Assembly: GCF_000585415.1 (NCBI RefSeq)
Contig: NZ_KK073876.1
Span: forward strand, 2,415,810-2,479,809
DNA from: Sphingomonas jaspsi DSM 18422
GTDB lineage: Bacteria > Pseudomonadota > Alphaproteobacteria > Sphingomonadales > Sphingomonadaceae
Direction of reading: 5' to 3'
Length of the DNA: 64,000 nucleotides
Every line of letters starts with the position of its first letter. Position 1 is the first letter of the stretch. Both the position numbers and the translations under genes were made by a program. Under the pieces are notes generated by a model. That model was not told where the DNA came from and made no database searches. It was given only the letters and a program-made list of their open reading frames with translations. Positions 26,435-35,420 of this stretch are shown here, one piece after another.

Positions 26435-27340
26435 TTAGGCGAACAGCGGGGCTGCTTCCGCAACCCGCCGCGCCGCGTTGGGAGACAGGGCCTCCAGGGT
26501 GGCAATGAAACGCTCGTGCACCATGCCAGACCCGACATAGGTCCAGCGGGCGGCCTGGTGCTGCTGCGCGATGATGGCGTCGCGATCGGCGTAGGTCTTG
26601 CCGGTCAGCTTTTCGAGCGCTTCCATGTTGAAGATCGCCTGCTGCCCCAGACCATTGTCGAGGAAGCCGCCGATTTCGAAGAACTCGTCCATCGCCTTGT
26701 CGATCTCGGCTTCGCTGCGCCCTTCGGCCAGCGCTTCGACGATCAGCGTGTCGAGCTTGGCGTGCTGGGCTTCTTCCATCCAGTGGTTGCGCATCAGGCT
26801 CTTGAACAGCGGGTCGAGATCGCCGTCGTCGCGGATCGAACCGAGATAGTGCTGCTGCGTCATCCATTCGATCATCAGGATGACGAGGCCGACGCTGAGC
26901 GGATCATGCTTCAGCACTTCTGCACCGATCGCTTCCGACGGGCCGATCATTTCGCATTCGACCGGGAAGCCGCGCGTGAACGCTTCATGGAAGCGCTTGA
27001 ACAGATGGATGTGCTTGGCTTCTTCTGCGGCGAAGTTGAGGATCGCCCGGACGCGCCAATCGTCGCCGGCCAAGTGCGGCCTGGCATGATCGAGCACAAA
27101 CGGCAGGATGAATTCTTCGACCACGCCGAAGATGCACAGATACTGGTGTGCGCTGATCTGATTAAGCAGGCGCTGCTCGTCGGTGGTGAGCGAAGTCAGC
27201 TGCTTGGTGCGGGCCAGGCTTTCGGGCATGAAATTGCGCGAAAATTCGAGTTCCTGGTCGGCGCGAAGCACGTCGTCCAGCTTCCAGTTGGCGCGCAGCG
27301 AGCTGCCCAGAACCGCTTCATAGTTGAAATCGTGATACAT
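26435..27340 (-). CDS. Ferritin-like diiron-carboxylate protein (possibly AurF-type oxygenase)
   Basis: A 301-residue, almost entirely helical protein. Metal ligands expected for a four-helix diiron site are visible: a first Glu in GVVEEFILP, EEAKH in LNFAAEEAKHIHLF, a Glu in LVILMIEWMTQQH, and EEAQH in NHWMEEAQHAKL. This is the arrangement of diiron oxygenases such as the AurF (p-aminobenzoate N-oxygenase) group and related long-chain hydroxylases. The start at 27340 follows AAGGGGAACATC. It forms a unit with the downstream 44-residue peptide and diverges from a large LuxR-type activator, which probably controls it. Confidence 0.75.
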   Translation of the reverse strand: MYHDFNYEAVLGSSLRANWKLDDVLRADQELEFSRNFMPESLARTKQLTSLTTDEQRLLNQISAHQYLCIFGVVEEFILPFVLDHARPHLAGDDWRVRAILNFAAEEAKHIHLFKRFHEAFTRGFPVECEMIGPSEAIGAEVLKHDPLSVGLVILMIEWMTQQHYLGSIRDDGDLDPLFKSLMRNHWMEEAQHAKLDTLIVEALAEGRSEAEIDKAMDEFFEIGGFLDNGLGQQAIFNMEALEKLTGKTYADRDAIIAQQHQAARWTYVGSGMVHERFIATLEALSPNAARRVAEAAPLFA

Positions 27341-27409
27341 GATGTTCCCCTTCGTCTTGATTGACGGGGGTAAAGATGCCGTTGGGGAGCGCCCCGAACA
27401 TCGGCGCGA

Positions 27410-27463
27410 TTCCCTATTTTGCATTTCGACCTTCCCTATTTTTCACGGCTGTTTTTCCCTATT
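27410..27463. promoter_or_regulatory. Three phased direct repeats TTCCCTATT (AATAGGGAA on the minus strand)
   Basis: Identical 9-mers start at 27410, 27432 and 27455, spaced 22 and 23 bases, about two helical turns each. They lie 70-123 bases upstream of the diiron start and end nine bases before the LuxR-family start. This geometry fits an activator binding as a multimer on one face of the helix. Confidence 0.65.
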
Positions 27464-27471
27464 CAGGAGCG

Positions 27472-30045
27472 ATGTTGCTGCTTGAACGCCAGCATGAGCT
27501 CGACCTGTTGAACGACGCGATCGCCGCGGCGCTCGACGGACGCGGCACGATTGCGTTCGTGGTCGGGGAAGCAGGCATCGGAAAAACCAGCCTCGTTTCG
27601 GAATTCGCGTCCGAAACTGCCGTTGAAGGCAGAGTACGCGTCCTTCGAAGCGCCTTTGAGGACTTATCCGCACCCGAAGCGCTCGGTCTTTTGCGCGAGA
27701 TCGGCTTGGTAGACCCTGCCGCGCTCGACGGCGCCATCGATGGCGAATCGCGGCTGGCACTTTTCGCAGAGGTGCTTGCCCGCCTGACGACGCAGCCCAC
27801 CTTGTTGATCGTCGAAGACCTGCATTGGGCGGACGACGCCAGCATGGACCTGATCCGTTACCTCGGTCGGCGCGTGGGCGACTGGCCGTTGATGATGCTG
27901 GTGACCAGCCGCAACGAGGAAGCGGGCGCACGTGGGCGGCTGCAACGGGCCCTTGCAGACATCCCGGCCGAGCATCGCACCCGCATCGACCTCGCCAGAC
28001 TTTCCGCCGAAGCCGTTTTTGACTGGGCCAGCCGCCTCGGCAAGGATTCGACCGGGTTGCACAACGTCAGTGGCGGCAATCCCCTTCTGGTCAACGAGCT
28101 GCTCGCGGCGGACGGGGCTTCGGCGATGATCGACGATCTCGTCATCGCCCGTGCCGAAGCGCTGAGCCCGGAAGGGCGCGACGTGCTCGATCGCTGCTCG
28201 ACCGTTCCAAGGCAGGTATCGTTCGAACTGGCCGATCGCCTAGGCCTCGCCGATTCCGGCGTTGCGGAATGCCTGTCGGCAGGGCTTCTGGTCGAGCGGC
28301 CTGATGCGCTCGCCTTCCGGCACGAGTTGACCAGACGCGCTGTCGAACAGGCTTTATCGCCGATGCGCCGACGTCGCCTCCACCGTGAAATATTGGCCCT
28401 GCTCGAAGACATGGGAGCTAGCGCCGCTCGCTTGCTCCACCATGCGCATGCGGCAGGCGAATGGGACGCGGTCAAGGTGCTGGCACCGGCCGCCGCACGC
28501 CAGGCATCGGCACTCGGGTCACATCGCGAAGCGGAAGCCGCGTGGCGCATGCTGCTTCAGTCGGAACATCAGTTGGACGATGCCGAACTCGCCGCATGCC
28601 TGCAGGGATTGGCATACGAGTGCCACCTTAATGGGAAGGCTGGCGAGTCCGTGGAAATGGTCGACCGGGCCATTGAGCTCCACGCGCGACGAGGAGATTT
28701 GCGCAACCAAGGCGATTGCCTGCGCTGGAAATCCCGGTTCCTGTTCGTCGATGGTCGCTTCAACGACGCCAAAAAATTCGTCGAGCTGGCTTGCGAAGCG
28801 CTTGAGCCGCTCGGCCCCGGGGTAGAGCTGGCGATGGCCTATTCGTCGAGCAGCCAGCTGGCGATGCTGGAAGATCTTGCCGACCATGCCATCGAATGGG
28901 GCGAAAAGGCCCGGGATATGGCGCGCGCGCTCGGCCAGCATGACATCGAAGCCCACGCCCTCAACAATATCGGCGCAGCGTTGCATACGCGCGATCCCGG
29001 CCGCAGCGTAGAGATGTTGAAGCAGAGCCAGGCGCTTTGCCTGAAGCACGGACTCCAGGAAGAATATTGTCGCGCCCTGACCAATCATTATTCGACGCTT
29101 TGCCTGTCGCGTCAGCCGCATGAATCCATTTCGGTTGCTGCACGCTGTATCGACTATACCGTCCACAACGATATCGACCTGTTTCTTCGGTATTCGCTTG
29201 GCTATACGGCAATGGCCGAGGTCATGATCGGCGAATGGGATGCTGCGAAGGGCCATGCTGAACGAGCCATCGCCGACGGCGAAGGAACGCGGCTGAGCCG
29301 CAATCCCGCGGTACGTGCCGCATGCCAACTCGCCATCCGCTGTGGCGATGATGCCATGCCGTTCCTGGGCGAATTGTCAGAACATGTTGCGCTTGGCCGC
29401 GAGCGGCAGCGCTTCCAGGCGTTCGTCCTGCTTGCCGCGGAATATGGTTGGACAACAGGCGACCCGTCCTTTGCGCCGGACAGGCTTCTGGAAGAAGCTT
29501 GGGCCGGACAGGTCGCCGATACCGAGCCTTGGGAGCTGGCCGACCTCTGGTTTTGGCGGCGGAAAATGACCGGGTCGGACGATCTGCCGGCCTTCGGTCC
29601 ATTACCGGCCCCATATGCGATGCTGCGGGAAGGGAACATCGCAGGGGCGGCCGTCGAGACAGAGCGACGCGGCCTGGCATTTCTTACCGCGTTGTTTCTT
29701 GCCGAAGGCGACGAGGATCAGTCGCAGCGATCCTTGCGCATGCTCGACCGGCTGGGAGCAACGGCCACAATGGATAGAATTCGCGCCGACCTTAATGCTC
29801 GCGGCATTCGCGCCGGGACTCGCGGACCGCGCAAGTCGACCCGTGAAAATTCGCACGGTATCACCAAGCGCGAACTCGACGTCCTCACCCTGATCGACCA
29901 AGGGCTGACGAATAAGGACATCGGCGAAAAACTTTTCGTGTCAGCCAAGACGGTCGATCACCATGTATCGTCCCTGCTCGCAAAGCTTGGCGCGCGCAAT
30001 CGCTCCGAGGCAGCCGCCAAGGGGCGGGCTTCGGGTTTATTTTGA
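27472..30045 (+). CDS. Large ATP-binding LuxR-family (LAL/MalT-like) transcriptional regulator
   Basis: An 857-residue STAND-type regulator. An N-terminal NTPase has Walker A (GEAGIGKTS) at residues 31-39 and Walker B (LLIVEDLHWADD). A long alpha-helical TPR-like sensor region follows, and a C-terminal LuxR helix-turn-helix (ITKRELDVLTLIDQGLTNKDIGEKL, then SAKTVDHHVSSLLAKLGARN). The start at 27472 is preceded by CAGGAGC; the frame continues upstream but there only translates the direct repeats. These proteins are usually inducer- and ATP-dependent activators. The obvious target is the divergent diiron gene. Its 3' end overlaps the convergent esterase gene by nine bases. Confidence 0.88.
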   Translation: MLLLERQHELDLLNDAIAAALDGRGTIAFVVGEAGIGKTSLVSEFASETAVEGRVRVLRSAFEDLSAPEALGLLREIGLVDPAALDGAIDGESRLALFAEVLARLTTQPTLLIVEDLHWADDASMDLIRYLGRRVGDWPLMMLVTSRNEEAGARGRLQRALADIPAEHRTRIDLARLSAEAVFDWASRLGKDSTGLHNVSGGNPLLVNELLAADGASAMIDDLVIARAEALSPEGRDVLDRCSTVPRQVSFELADRLGLADSGVAECLSAGLLVERPDALAFRHELTRRAVEQALSPMRRRRLHREILALLEDMGASAARLLHHAHAAGEWDAVKVLAPAAARQASALGSHREAEAAWRMLLQSEHQLDDAELAACLQGLAYECHLNGKAGESVEMVDRAIELHARRGDLRNQGDCLRWKSRFLFVDGRFNDAKKFVELACEALEPLGPGVELAMAYSSSSQLAMLEDLADHAIEWGEKARDMARALGQHDIEAHALNNIGAALHTRDPGRSVEMLKQSQALCLKHGLQEEYCRALTNHYSTLCLSRQPHESISVAARCIDYTVHNDIDLFLRYSLGYTAMAEVMIGEWDAAKGHAERAIADGEGTRLSRNPAVRAACQLAIRCGDDAMPFLGELSEHVALGRERQRFQAFVLLAAEYGWTTGDPSFAPDRLLEEAWAGQVADTEPWELADLWFWRRKMTGSDDLPAFGPLPAPYAMLREGNIAGAAVETERRGLAFLTALFLAEGDEDQSQRSLRMLDRLGATATMDRIRADLNARGIRAGTRGPRKSTRENSHGITKRELDVLTLIDQGLTNKDIGEKLFVSAKTVDHHVSSLLAKLGARNRSEAAAKGRASGLF

Positions 30046-30873
30046 GTTTGGCGTAGGATCAGGGAAAAGGCTCCGAAGGGCTCGCATCGCCGCGGGCTGG
30101 TAGATTGTTCCATGACCTTCGTCTTTAAGCGGCACGTATCGGGCCCTCACACCCGAATCCGGCTTGGCACGAACTGCCGCGACAATCTTGTCGACCCCGG
30201 CCTTCATCGCCCCGCCTTCGTTCCCGACGGTAATCCACAAGAGTCGGCTTGGCTTTGCGTGGCTTTTCAGCAGGACCGGCGCATCGTTCGCCAACCTGCT
30301 TCGGTCCCACCACAAGCTGGGGCTGATCGCGACGTAAAGGTCGAACGACCTAGGTTCGCGCAACATGGTCTCGACGACGAACAGGCCGGCCAACGATTCA
30401 CCCATCAAGGCATCGGTCCCGTCGGTCCGGTAGGTGGCATCGACGTTGGGCTTGAGCTCGTCGACCAGGAAGCGGCGAAATCGCTCTGCGGACCCGCTCG
30501 TCGGGAAATCGCGCCGTTCCGCCGGATCGGAGGATGGGGAGGTGAATTCGGCCTTGCGGTCCTTGCTCTCGATGCCGATCACGATCATCGGCTTGTTGCC
30601 GCCACCCCACCGCGATCCGCGCTGGACCATGGCGGCGACATTGGCGAAATCCTGGAACCCGCCGCCGCCATCGAGGAGGTAGAGCACAGGGTAGCGGCGC
30701 GACGATTGTGCAGGATCGGCGTAGTCGTCCGGAAGCAGGACGTTGATCCGCCGCTTGTCCGCCATAACCGTCGACGTCAGCGCGTAGCCGTCGCCGATGG
30801 TCACTGGCCCGGTCGGTTCCAGCTTTGCAGGCGCAAGAGCGGCGAGCAGGGCAAGATACAGGATCGCCGTCAT
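30037..30873 (-). CDS. Secreted alpha/beta-hydrolase (esterase, IroE/D-family-like)
   Basis: A 278-residue hydrolase with an N-terminal hydrophobic signal segment (MTAILYLALLAALAPA). The pattern RRYPVLYLLDGGGGF, nucleophile elbow GESLAGLF, a late Asp region and a final histidine in DEGHGTIY fit the esterase family that includes ferric-enterobactin esterases and related periplasmic enzymes. The start at 30873 is four bases downstream of the PhzF gene stop, placing it last in the minus-strand operon. The substrate is unknown. Confidence 0.78.
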   Translation of the reverse strand: MTAILYLALLAALAPAKLEPTGPVTIGDGYALTSTVMADKRRINVLLPDDYADPAQSSRRYPVLYLLDGGGGFQDFANVAAMVQRGSRWGGGNKPMIVIGIESKDRKAEFTSPSSDPAERRDFPTSGSAERFRRFLVDELKPNVDATYRTDGTDALMGESLAGLFVVETMLREPRSFDLYVAISPSLWWDRSRLANDAPVLLKSHAKPSRLLWITVGNEGGAMKAGVDKIVAAVRAKPDSGVRARYVPLKDEGHGTIYQPAAMRALRSLFPDPTPNSK

Positions 30874-30877
30874 CTGC

Positions 30878-31795
30878 TCAGTCTCCCTTGGCCGTGAACC
30901 GGCCCTCGAATATCTTGACGCAGCGACCCGACAGCCTTGCACATATGTCGCTTCCGTCGCGCCAGGCATCGACCGAGATGTCGCAAGGCCGGCCCATTTG
31001 CTCACCCTGTCGGATCTCAAGGCTGAGGGTTGCGCCCATATCCAAATCGAGCAGCATGGCGGCAAGCGTTGCACTGGCACTGCCGGTACCAGGGTCCTCA
31101 TCGGTTCCTTCGAGCGGGGCGAACATGCGCGACCGGACTACCGTGCCGGTGCGAGAATAGCAGTAGATGGAAGCCCTGCCGGTCGGGCTTACGACCGTGC
31201 GGCGCAATGCCTCGATCGCCGTCCGGTCGGGCGTGGCTCGGGATAACGCATCGGCAGACAATTCGGCGAAGATGAATTCCACGCCGGTGGATGCCACCCG
31301 GGGCAAATGTGCGCTCGTCAGCACGTCCGGGGTGTCGAGCCCAAGGCACGCCGCCAACTGCGATGCGGAAAATATTTGGCCCAGCATCAGTGGTTGCGGC
31401 GCGACGATCGACGCGCTCCCCACCGTCCGGCCGTCACCGTTGCCGATGGCGGCGCGCACCACGCCGGAGGCAACTTCGATCGTCAAGGCCGACCGGTCCG
31501 CCCCAAACCTGTCGGCCAGCACGGTCGCGGCGCCGATGGTCGGATGACCGGCAAAAGGAAGCTCTGCGGTGCGATTGAAGATGCGCAATTGCGCGTCGTT
31601 GGCGGGATCGTCCGGCGGCAAGATGAAGCAGGTCTCGCTGTAGTTCATTTCGCGCGCGAGCAATTGCATCATGCTATCGTCCAGCCCGCTCGCATCCGGA
31701 AAAACGGCAAGCGGATTGCCGCGAAAAGGCGTGTCGGTGAACACGTCCAGCGTGACGTACGAATAACCTGCGGCGACCGCGTCGACGTCGATCAT
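30878..31795 (-). CDS. PhzF-family isomerase
   Basis: A 305-residue protein of the PhzF/YddE fold. VTLDVFTDTPFRGNPLAVF and the catalytic Glu in REMNYSETCF are diagnostic, as are ELPFAGHPTIGAA and the C-terminal half-repeat with EGTDEDPGTGSA. PhzF in phenazine synthesis isomerises dihydro-3-hydroxyanthranilate, but most relatives act on unknown compounds. There are no other phenazine genes here. Its ATG overlaps the stop of the upstream alpha/beta hydrolase as... the reverse order: its stop precedes the esterase start by four bases, and its start overlaps the upstream gene stop (ATGA). Confidence 0.9.
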   Translation of the reverse strand: MIDVDAVAAGYSYVTLDVFTDTPFRGNPLAVFPDASGLDDSMMQLLAREMNYSETCFILPPDDPANDAQLRIFNRTAELPFAGHPTIGAATVLADRFGADRSALTIEVASGVVRAAIGNGDGRTVGSASIVAPQPLMLGQIFSASQLAACLGLDTPDVLTSAHLPRVASTGVEFIFAELSADALSRATPDRTAIEALRRTVVSPTGRASIYCYSRTGTVVRSRMFAPLEGTDEDPGTGSASATLAAMLLDLDMGATLSLEIRQGEQMGRPCDISVDAWRDGSDICARLSGRCVKIFEGRFTAKGD

Positions 31796-32817
31796 CGGAC
31801 GGCTGTCACCAGCGACTTCACCGCGTCCACGATCGCCGCTGGCTGGTCGATTTCGATATTATGTCCGCTGTCGGGCACAGTGCGCTGAACGCCGGTGAGG
31901 GATAGGCGGGCGCTTTGCTGATGCAGCAAGCGCCAGGTTTCGAAGCCCGCGCGGTCGACTGGGTCGGCTGCGTCGTAATCGCCGTGCGTGAGAACGATCA
32001 TGGGCAGTTTCCCGAACGATCCCGGCTGGAATAACGAACGATAGGTCGCGTCGCTGCCGTCGTCCCCGTAGATGCTCCAGCGGATTTCCGACGCCTGCGC
32101 CTCTTGATAGGCGGAAAGCGGCTGGAGCCGAGCTCGCTCCTTGGCCACCGCGTCACCCAGTTTCGGGCGCACGGGATCGGTGCAGCGACGATATTTGACC
32201 GCGTCGTTCACCAGCAGGCCTGACTTCGCCCACTCCACGCAGGTGGCATAGCGCGACTGCAGAAACAGCAGCCCCTGTTGATCCGACAATTCGATGTCAG
32301 CCGTCATCACCCGCCCGTAATGCTTGAGCAGAAAGGCATGCGAGCGCTCCTCCGGCCGTTCCTCCGACGGGTCGACCAGCAACAGGCCCTGGACTTTCTT
32401 GGGGTGTAGGGCCGTGTAAAGCTTGGCGTTGAACCCGCCCAGCGAATGACCGACGAGGATCAGCTTGCCGCCAAGTTTCGCCGCGTCGATCAGCGCGTCC
32501 ATGTCATCGACGATGGCCTTGGGTGTTCGGGCGAGCGGTGCAGGATCGCTGTAGCCAAGCCCGGCGCGATCGTAGGAACAGACCCGCGCCGACGATTCCA
32601 GCGCGGGCTGAACCAAGCCCCAGATCGCTGACCAATCGCTGCCGCCCGCCTCCAGCAGGACGGTAACGCGTCCGCTTCCCGTGCAGAACAGGTTCAGCTT
32701 GCGGCCGCCGATGTCGACCATTTCATGCGGACGGGCGAATTCATCCAGCGGCGTTGCGGCAGCGGTCGCGGACGCGGCCAGCAGCCCGGCAAGGGCCATC
32801 CACCCCATACGGATCAC
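31792..32817 (-). CDS. Secreted alpha/beta-fold hydrolase
   Basis: A 341-residue hydrolase with a signal peptide (MALAGLLAASATAAA). The oxyanion strand VTVLLEAGGSDWSAIW, the nucleophile elbow LVGHSLGGFN, Asp in THGDYDAADP and the final His in VPDSGHNIEID make a complete Ser-Asp-His triad. The first possible start is a GTG at 32817 overlapping the cupin stop as GTGA; an ATG three codons later is equally possible. Substrate unknown; an ester or lactone is the default guess. Confidence 0.85.
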   Translation of the reverse strand: MIRMGWMALAGLLAASATAAATPLDEFARPHEMVDIGGRKLNLFCTGSGRVTVLLEAGGSDWSAIWGLVQPALESSARVCSYDRAGLGYSDPAPLARTPKAIVDDMDALIDAAKLGGKLILVGHSLGGFNAKLYTALHPKKVQGLLLVDPSEERPEERSHAFLLKHYGRVMTADIELSDQQGLLFLQSRYATCVEWAKSGLLVNDAVKYRRCTDPVRPKLGDAVAKERARLQPLSAYQEAQASEIRWSIYGDDGSDATYRSLFQPGSFGKLPMIVLTHGDYDAADPVDRAGFETWRLLHQQSARLSLTGVQRTVPDSGHNIEIDQPAAIVDAVKSLVTAVR

Positions 32818-33182
32818 AGCTCGACCGCCTGAACGGCCGTTGCGATATCGCCGGTATTGGGTGTTCCATTGGGGTCGAGGAGGATGAGCTTGACCTCGCC
32901 TCGCCGGGCGGCGGGACGATGTTCGACCCCCGCCGGCACGACCAGCAGGTCGCCGGCCTTTGCGGTCACGGTGCGATCGCGAAAATCCATGTCGAATTCG
33001 CCCTCGATGATCAGGAATAGTTCGTCGGTCTCATCATGCTTGTGCCAGACCCATTCGCCGAGCGTCTTGCACAGGCGCACTTCGTTATCGTTGTACCTGG
33101 CAACGATCTGGGGCGACCAGTGCGCGTCGAATGCGGCAAATTTGTCGGCAATGTTGATCGGCGTGGGTGATTGGGCGGTCAT
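32814..33182 (-). CDS. Cupin-domain protein
   Basis: A 122-residue single cupin. Metal-binding residues lie in VWHKHDETDELFLIIEG (HxH and Glu) and a later His in VPAGVEHRP. Such small cytoplasmic cupins are metal-dependent isomerases, dioxygenases or ligand sensors. It is coupled by GTGA to the downstream hydrolase and is separated from the upstream dehydrogenase fusion by 83 bases. Confidence 0.85.
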   Translation of the reverse strand: MTAQSPTPINIADKFAAFDAHWSPQIVARYNDNEVRLCKTLGEWVWHKHDETDELFLIIEGEFDMDFRDRTVTAKAGDLLVVPAGVEHRPAARRGEVKLILLDPNGTPNTGDIATAVQAVEL

Positions 33183-33265
33183 GATCGGTCCTCACCAATG
33201 GATGAGCCCCAATCATGCGTGACCGGCCCGACGCGGCCAGTCGGCGGCGCGCCAGATTTCGTGGA

Positions 33266-34519
33266 TCATTCGCCAATCGGTCGGCGGCCGCCTTCGCTGA
33301 ACCGCGCCGCGCTGATTTTCCCATCGATCACGTCGTAGACGCCGACCACTTCGACATCCTCAAGCCGGCCGTCGGCGCCGGTGCGGAACACCCGTTCCTG
33401 GTCGACCACCACCGACCCTGCGGAAGAGCGATGGATGAGGAGGGCAGACAGGCGCTGGTCAGCGAAGCGGCGACGATGACGTTCCGCGATCGCTTCTTTG
33501 CCACATGCCAGGATGGTCCCGTCGGCGGCGCGTATGACCGCATCGTCTGCCCAGCAAGCGAGAAATGCGTCGAGGTCGCGGCGGTTGTAGGCGTCCAGTT
33601 GCCGTTCGACGCAAGCGGCTGCGCCGTTCGCTTCCTGCTGCTCGAACGACCGGACAACCGACGCCATGTCGAGCGCGCCGTCGCCCCGCCGCTCGCGGTC
33701 CGCGAACAGGGTCAGGCTGTCGTCGAGCAGCGGCGTCATTGCGCCAGCGCCGCGTGCAGCCTCTGCCACCAATCGGCAGTTCATATGCACGTCCCGGATG
33801 GCCGCTTGCGGGGTAAAGTCGGCCGCGACGATCTTGTCGGACTTGCCAGTGGAGACCGCGCTGGCCATCGGTCCGGCGGCAATCACGTCGCGCAGCAGGC
33901 CGGGCTCGATGCCCAACCGTTCGCCGAGGTGGAACGCCTCGGCCAACCCGGCGACGGTCGTGATCAGGAACAAGTTGACGGCCAGCTTGAGCGTCAGCGC
34001 GCCCGGGATGGCGCCGGCGTCGAAGCTGGCGCTGCACATCGGTTCGACCAGCGAGCGGACGGACCGACGCTGCGCTTCGGATCCGCCCGCGACCATGGCC
34101 ACCAGCTGTCCCTGTTCGGCGGGCGCGCGGGACCCGGAAACCGGGGCTTCGACATAGGCCCCGCCAGCCGATGTTACCGCGGTTTCGCGATCGAGCGAGC
34201 GCTGCGGCGCCCCGGTACCCATGTTCACAACCAGCTTGCCCGACAGACCTAAGCGCGATCCGCCGCCTTCCATTTCCAGCACCGCGTCGGCGGCATCGTC
34301 ATTGGCCAGCATCAGCAAGACGATGTCGTTGGCGGCGAACAGTTCTGTGTTGGTAGCGGCAATCCTCGCGCCGCGCTCGCGGAACGGTGCGAGCTTGGCC
34401 GGGTCGCGGGTCCACAGCATCGGGTCGACCCCGGCGTCGATCAAACGGGACGCCATCGGACCGCCCATCTTTCCGAGCCCCGCCATCCCGACCCTCGGGG
34501 TTGACGATCCGCCGCTCAC
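33266..34519 (-). CDS. Beta-hydroxyacid dehydrogenase fused to a SnoaL-like domain
   Basis: A 417-residue fusion. Residues 1-290 form a 3-hydroxyisobutyrate-dehydrogenase-type enzyme: dinucleotide motif GLGKMGGPMA, substrate loop APVSGSRAPAEQG, catalytic Lys in LTLKLAVN. Residues 300-417 form an NTF2/SnoaL domain (ERQLDAYNRRDLDAFLACWADDAVI... YDVIDGKISAARF). Both parts are in one continuous frame with only a short linker. GTG start overlapping the preceding hydrolase stop (GTGA). The fusion suggests that the SnoaL domain acts on, or delivers, the substrate or product of the oxidoreductase. Confidence 0.85.
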   Translation of the reverse strand: MSGGSSTPRVGMAGLGKMGGPMASRLIDAGVDPMLWTRDPAKLAPFRERGARIAATNTELFAANDIVLLMLANDDAADAVLEMEGGGSRLGLSGKLVVNMGTGAPQRSLDRETAVTSAGGAYVEAPVSGSRAPAEQGQLVAMVAGGSEAQRRSVRSLVEPMCSASFDAGAIPGALTLKLAVNLFLITTVAGLAEAFHLGERLGIEPGLLRDVIAAGPMASAVSTGKSDKIVAADFTPQAAIRDVHMNCRLVAEAARGAGAMTPLLDDSLTLFADRERRGDGALDMASVVRSFEQQEANGAAACVERQLDAYNRRDLDAFLACWADDAVIRAADGTILACGKEAIAERHRRRFADQRLSALLIHRSSAGSVVVDQERVFRTGADGRLEDVEVVGVYDVIDGKISAARFSEGGRRPIGE

Positions 34520-35322
34520 CCCAGCAGCCTGTCACGGAAATAGGCGACTACTGCATCGCGCGCGGCGGCGGTGGGCTCGCCGGCCGCATCGATCAGGTGG
34601 GCGGTAAAGACGCTGTGGGGCGTGGGCACGAAATTGGCCGTGAACGGGGGCACATCCGAATTGGCGCTGTCATCGGCCAGGACGTGCGGCTTAAAATGCG
34701 GGCCGAGTGCCTCGGCATAGGCAGCGAAGCGCTCGGCTCGGCAGAAATGGTCGCCGGCGAAGCGATAGGCAGGGATTTCAATGTCGTCGCGCTCGATCCG
34801 CTGACGGACGGCCTCGAGCTCCTGCGCTGAGGCCTCGATCCCCGCCGGATTGTCGAGCGGCAATGCCGGTTGCGCCAGCACGGCCGCGATAACCGAGGGT
34901 TCGAGCAACAGCGTGACGGCGAAATTGCCGGTGAAACACATGCCGATCGCGCCGACCCCCCGGCCGCCGCATTCGTGGTGCGCCTCCCGGGCCAAGGCGC
35001 GCAGCCAATTGGCGACGGGGCTCGACTGTCCGCCGCCCAAGGCACGAAATTCGGCGCTGATGCAGGCGGCACGGAAGATGGTCGCGGCCTCCTCGGCGTC
35101 GGGAACGGCCCCGTCGCGACCGAATAGCGACGGAAGATAAACTGTCAGCCCGGCATCGCGGACCCAACGCGCGAAGCGGATGACCTGCGGACCGACACCC
35201 GGCATTTCGGCCATGACGAGGACCGCCGGGCCGCTGCCCGAGACATAGACCGTCTTTTCCTTGCCTTCGAATGTGCAACGTCGCGCGTCAAAATCTGCAA
35301 GGTCGTCATCACGCCAGACCAT
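34516..35322 (-). CDS. Dienelactone-hydrolase-family protein
   Basis: About 268 residues of the dienelactone hydrolase fold: VLVMAEMPGVGPQVIRFARWVRDAGLTVYLPSLFG, the nucleophile region GAIGMCFTGNFAV with the Cys of the DLH type, and a late histidine in PTPHSVFT. I start at MVWRDDD (35322). A TTG at 35424 overlaps the stop of the GlxA-type regulator gene and would add 34 residues, but these look non-coding. It lies between the regulator and the dehydrogenase fusion in the minus-strand operon. Confidence 0.78.
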   Translation of the reverse strand: MVWRDDDLADFDARRCTFEGKEKTVYVSGSGPAVLVMAEMPGVGPQVIRFARWVRDAGLTVYLPSLFGRDGAVPDAEEAATIFRAACISAEFRALGGGQSSPVANWLRALAREAHHECGGRGVGAIGMCFTGNFAVTLLLEPSVIAAVLAQPALPLDNPAGIEASAQELEAVRQRIERDDIEIPAYRFAGDHFCRAERFAAYAEALGPHFKPHVLADDSANSDVPPFTANFVPTPHSVFTAHLIDAAGEPTAAARDAVVAYFRDRLLG

Positions 35323-35420
35323 ATTGACATCCCACAATGTTGAGTGGCGCTTAGCTTCCTGCCAACAGCCCGCCCCGCCAGCGCGGATCACGCCAAATTT
35401 CGCGGCGAACCGGTCATGGC

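Noticed and set aside
27410..27463. CRISPR-like short repeat array
   Set aside because: Only three 9-base repeats with about 13-base spacing between them and no cas genes; geometry fits a protein-binding site.
27361..27471. Longer N-terminus of the LuxR-type regulator
   Set aside because: It merely translates the direct repeats and lies before a good ribosome binding site.
30878..31795. Phenazine biosynthesis locus based on the PhzF homologue
   Set aside because: No other phz genes are present and PhzF homologues are widespread outside phenazine pathways.
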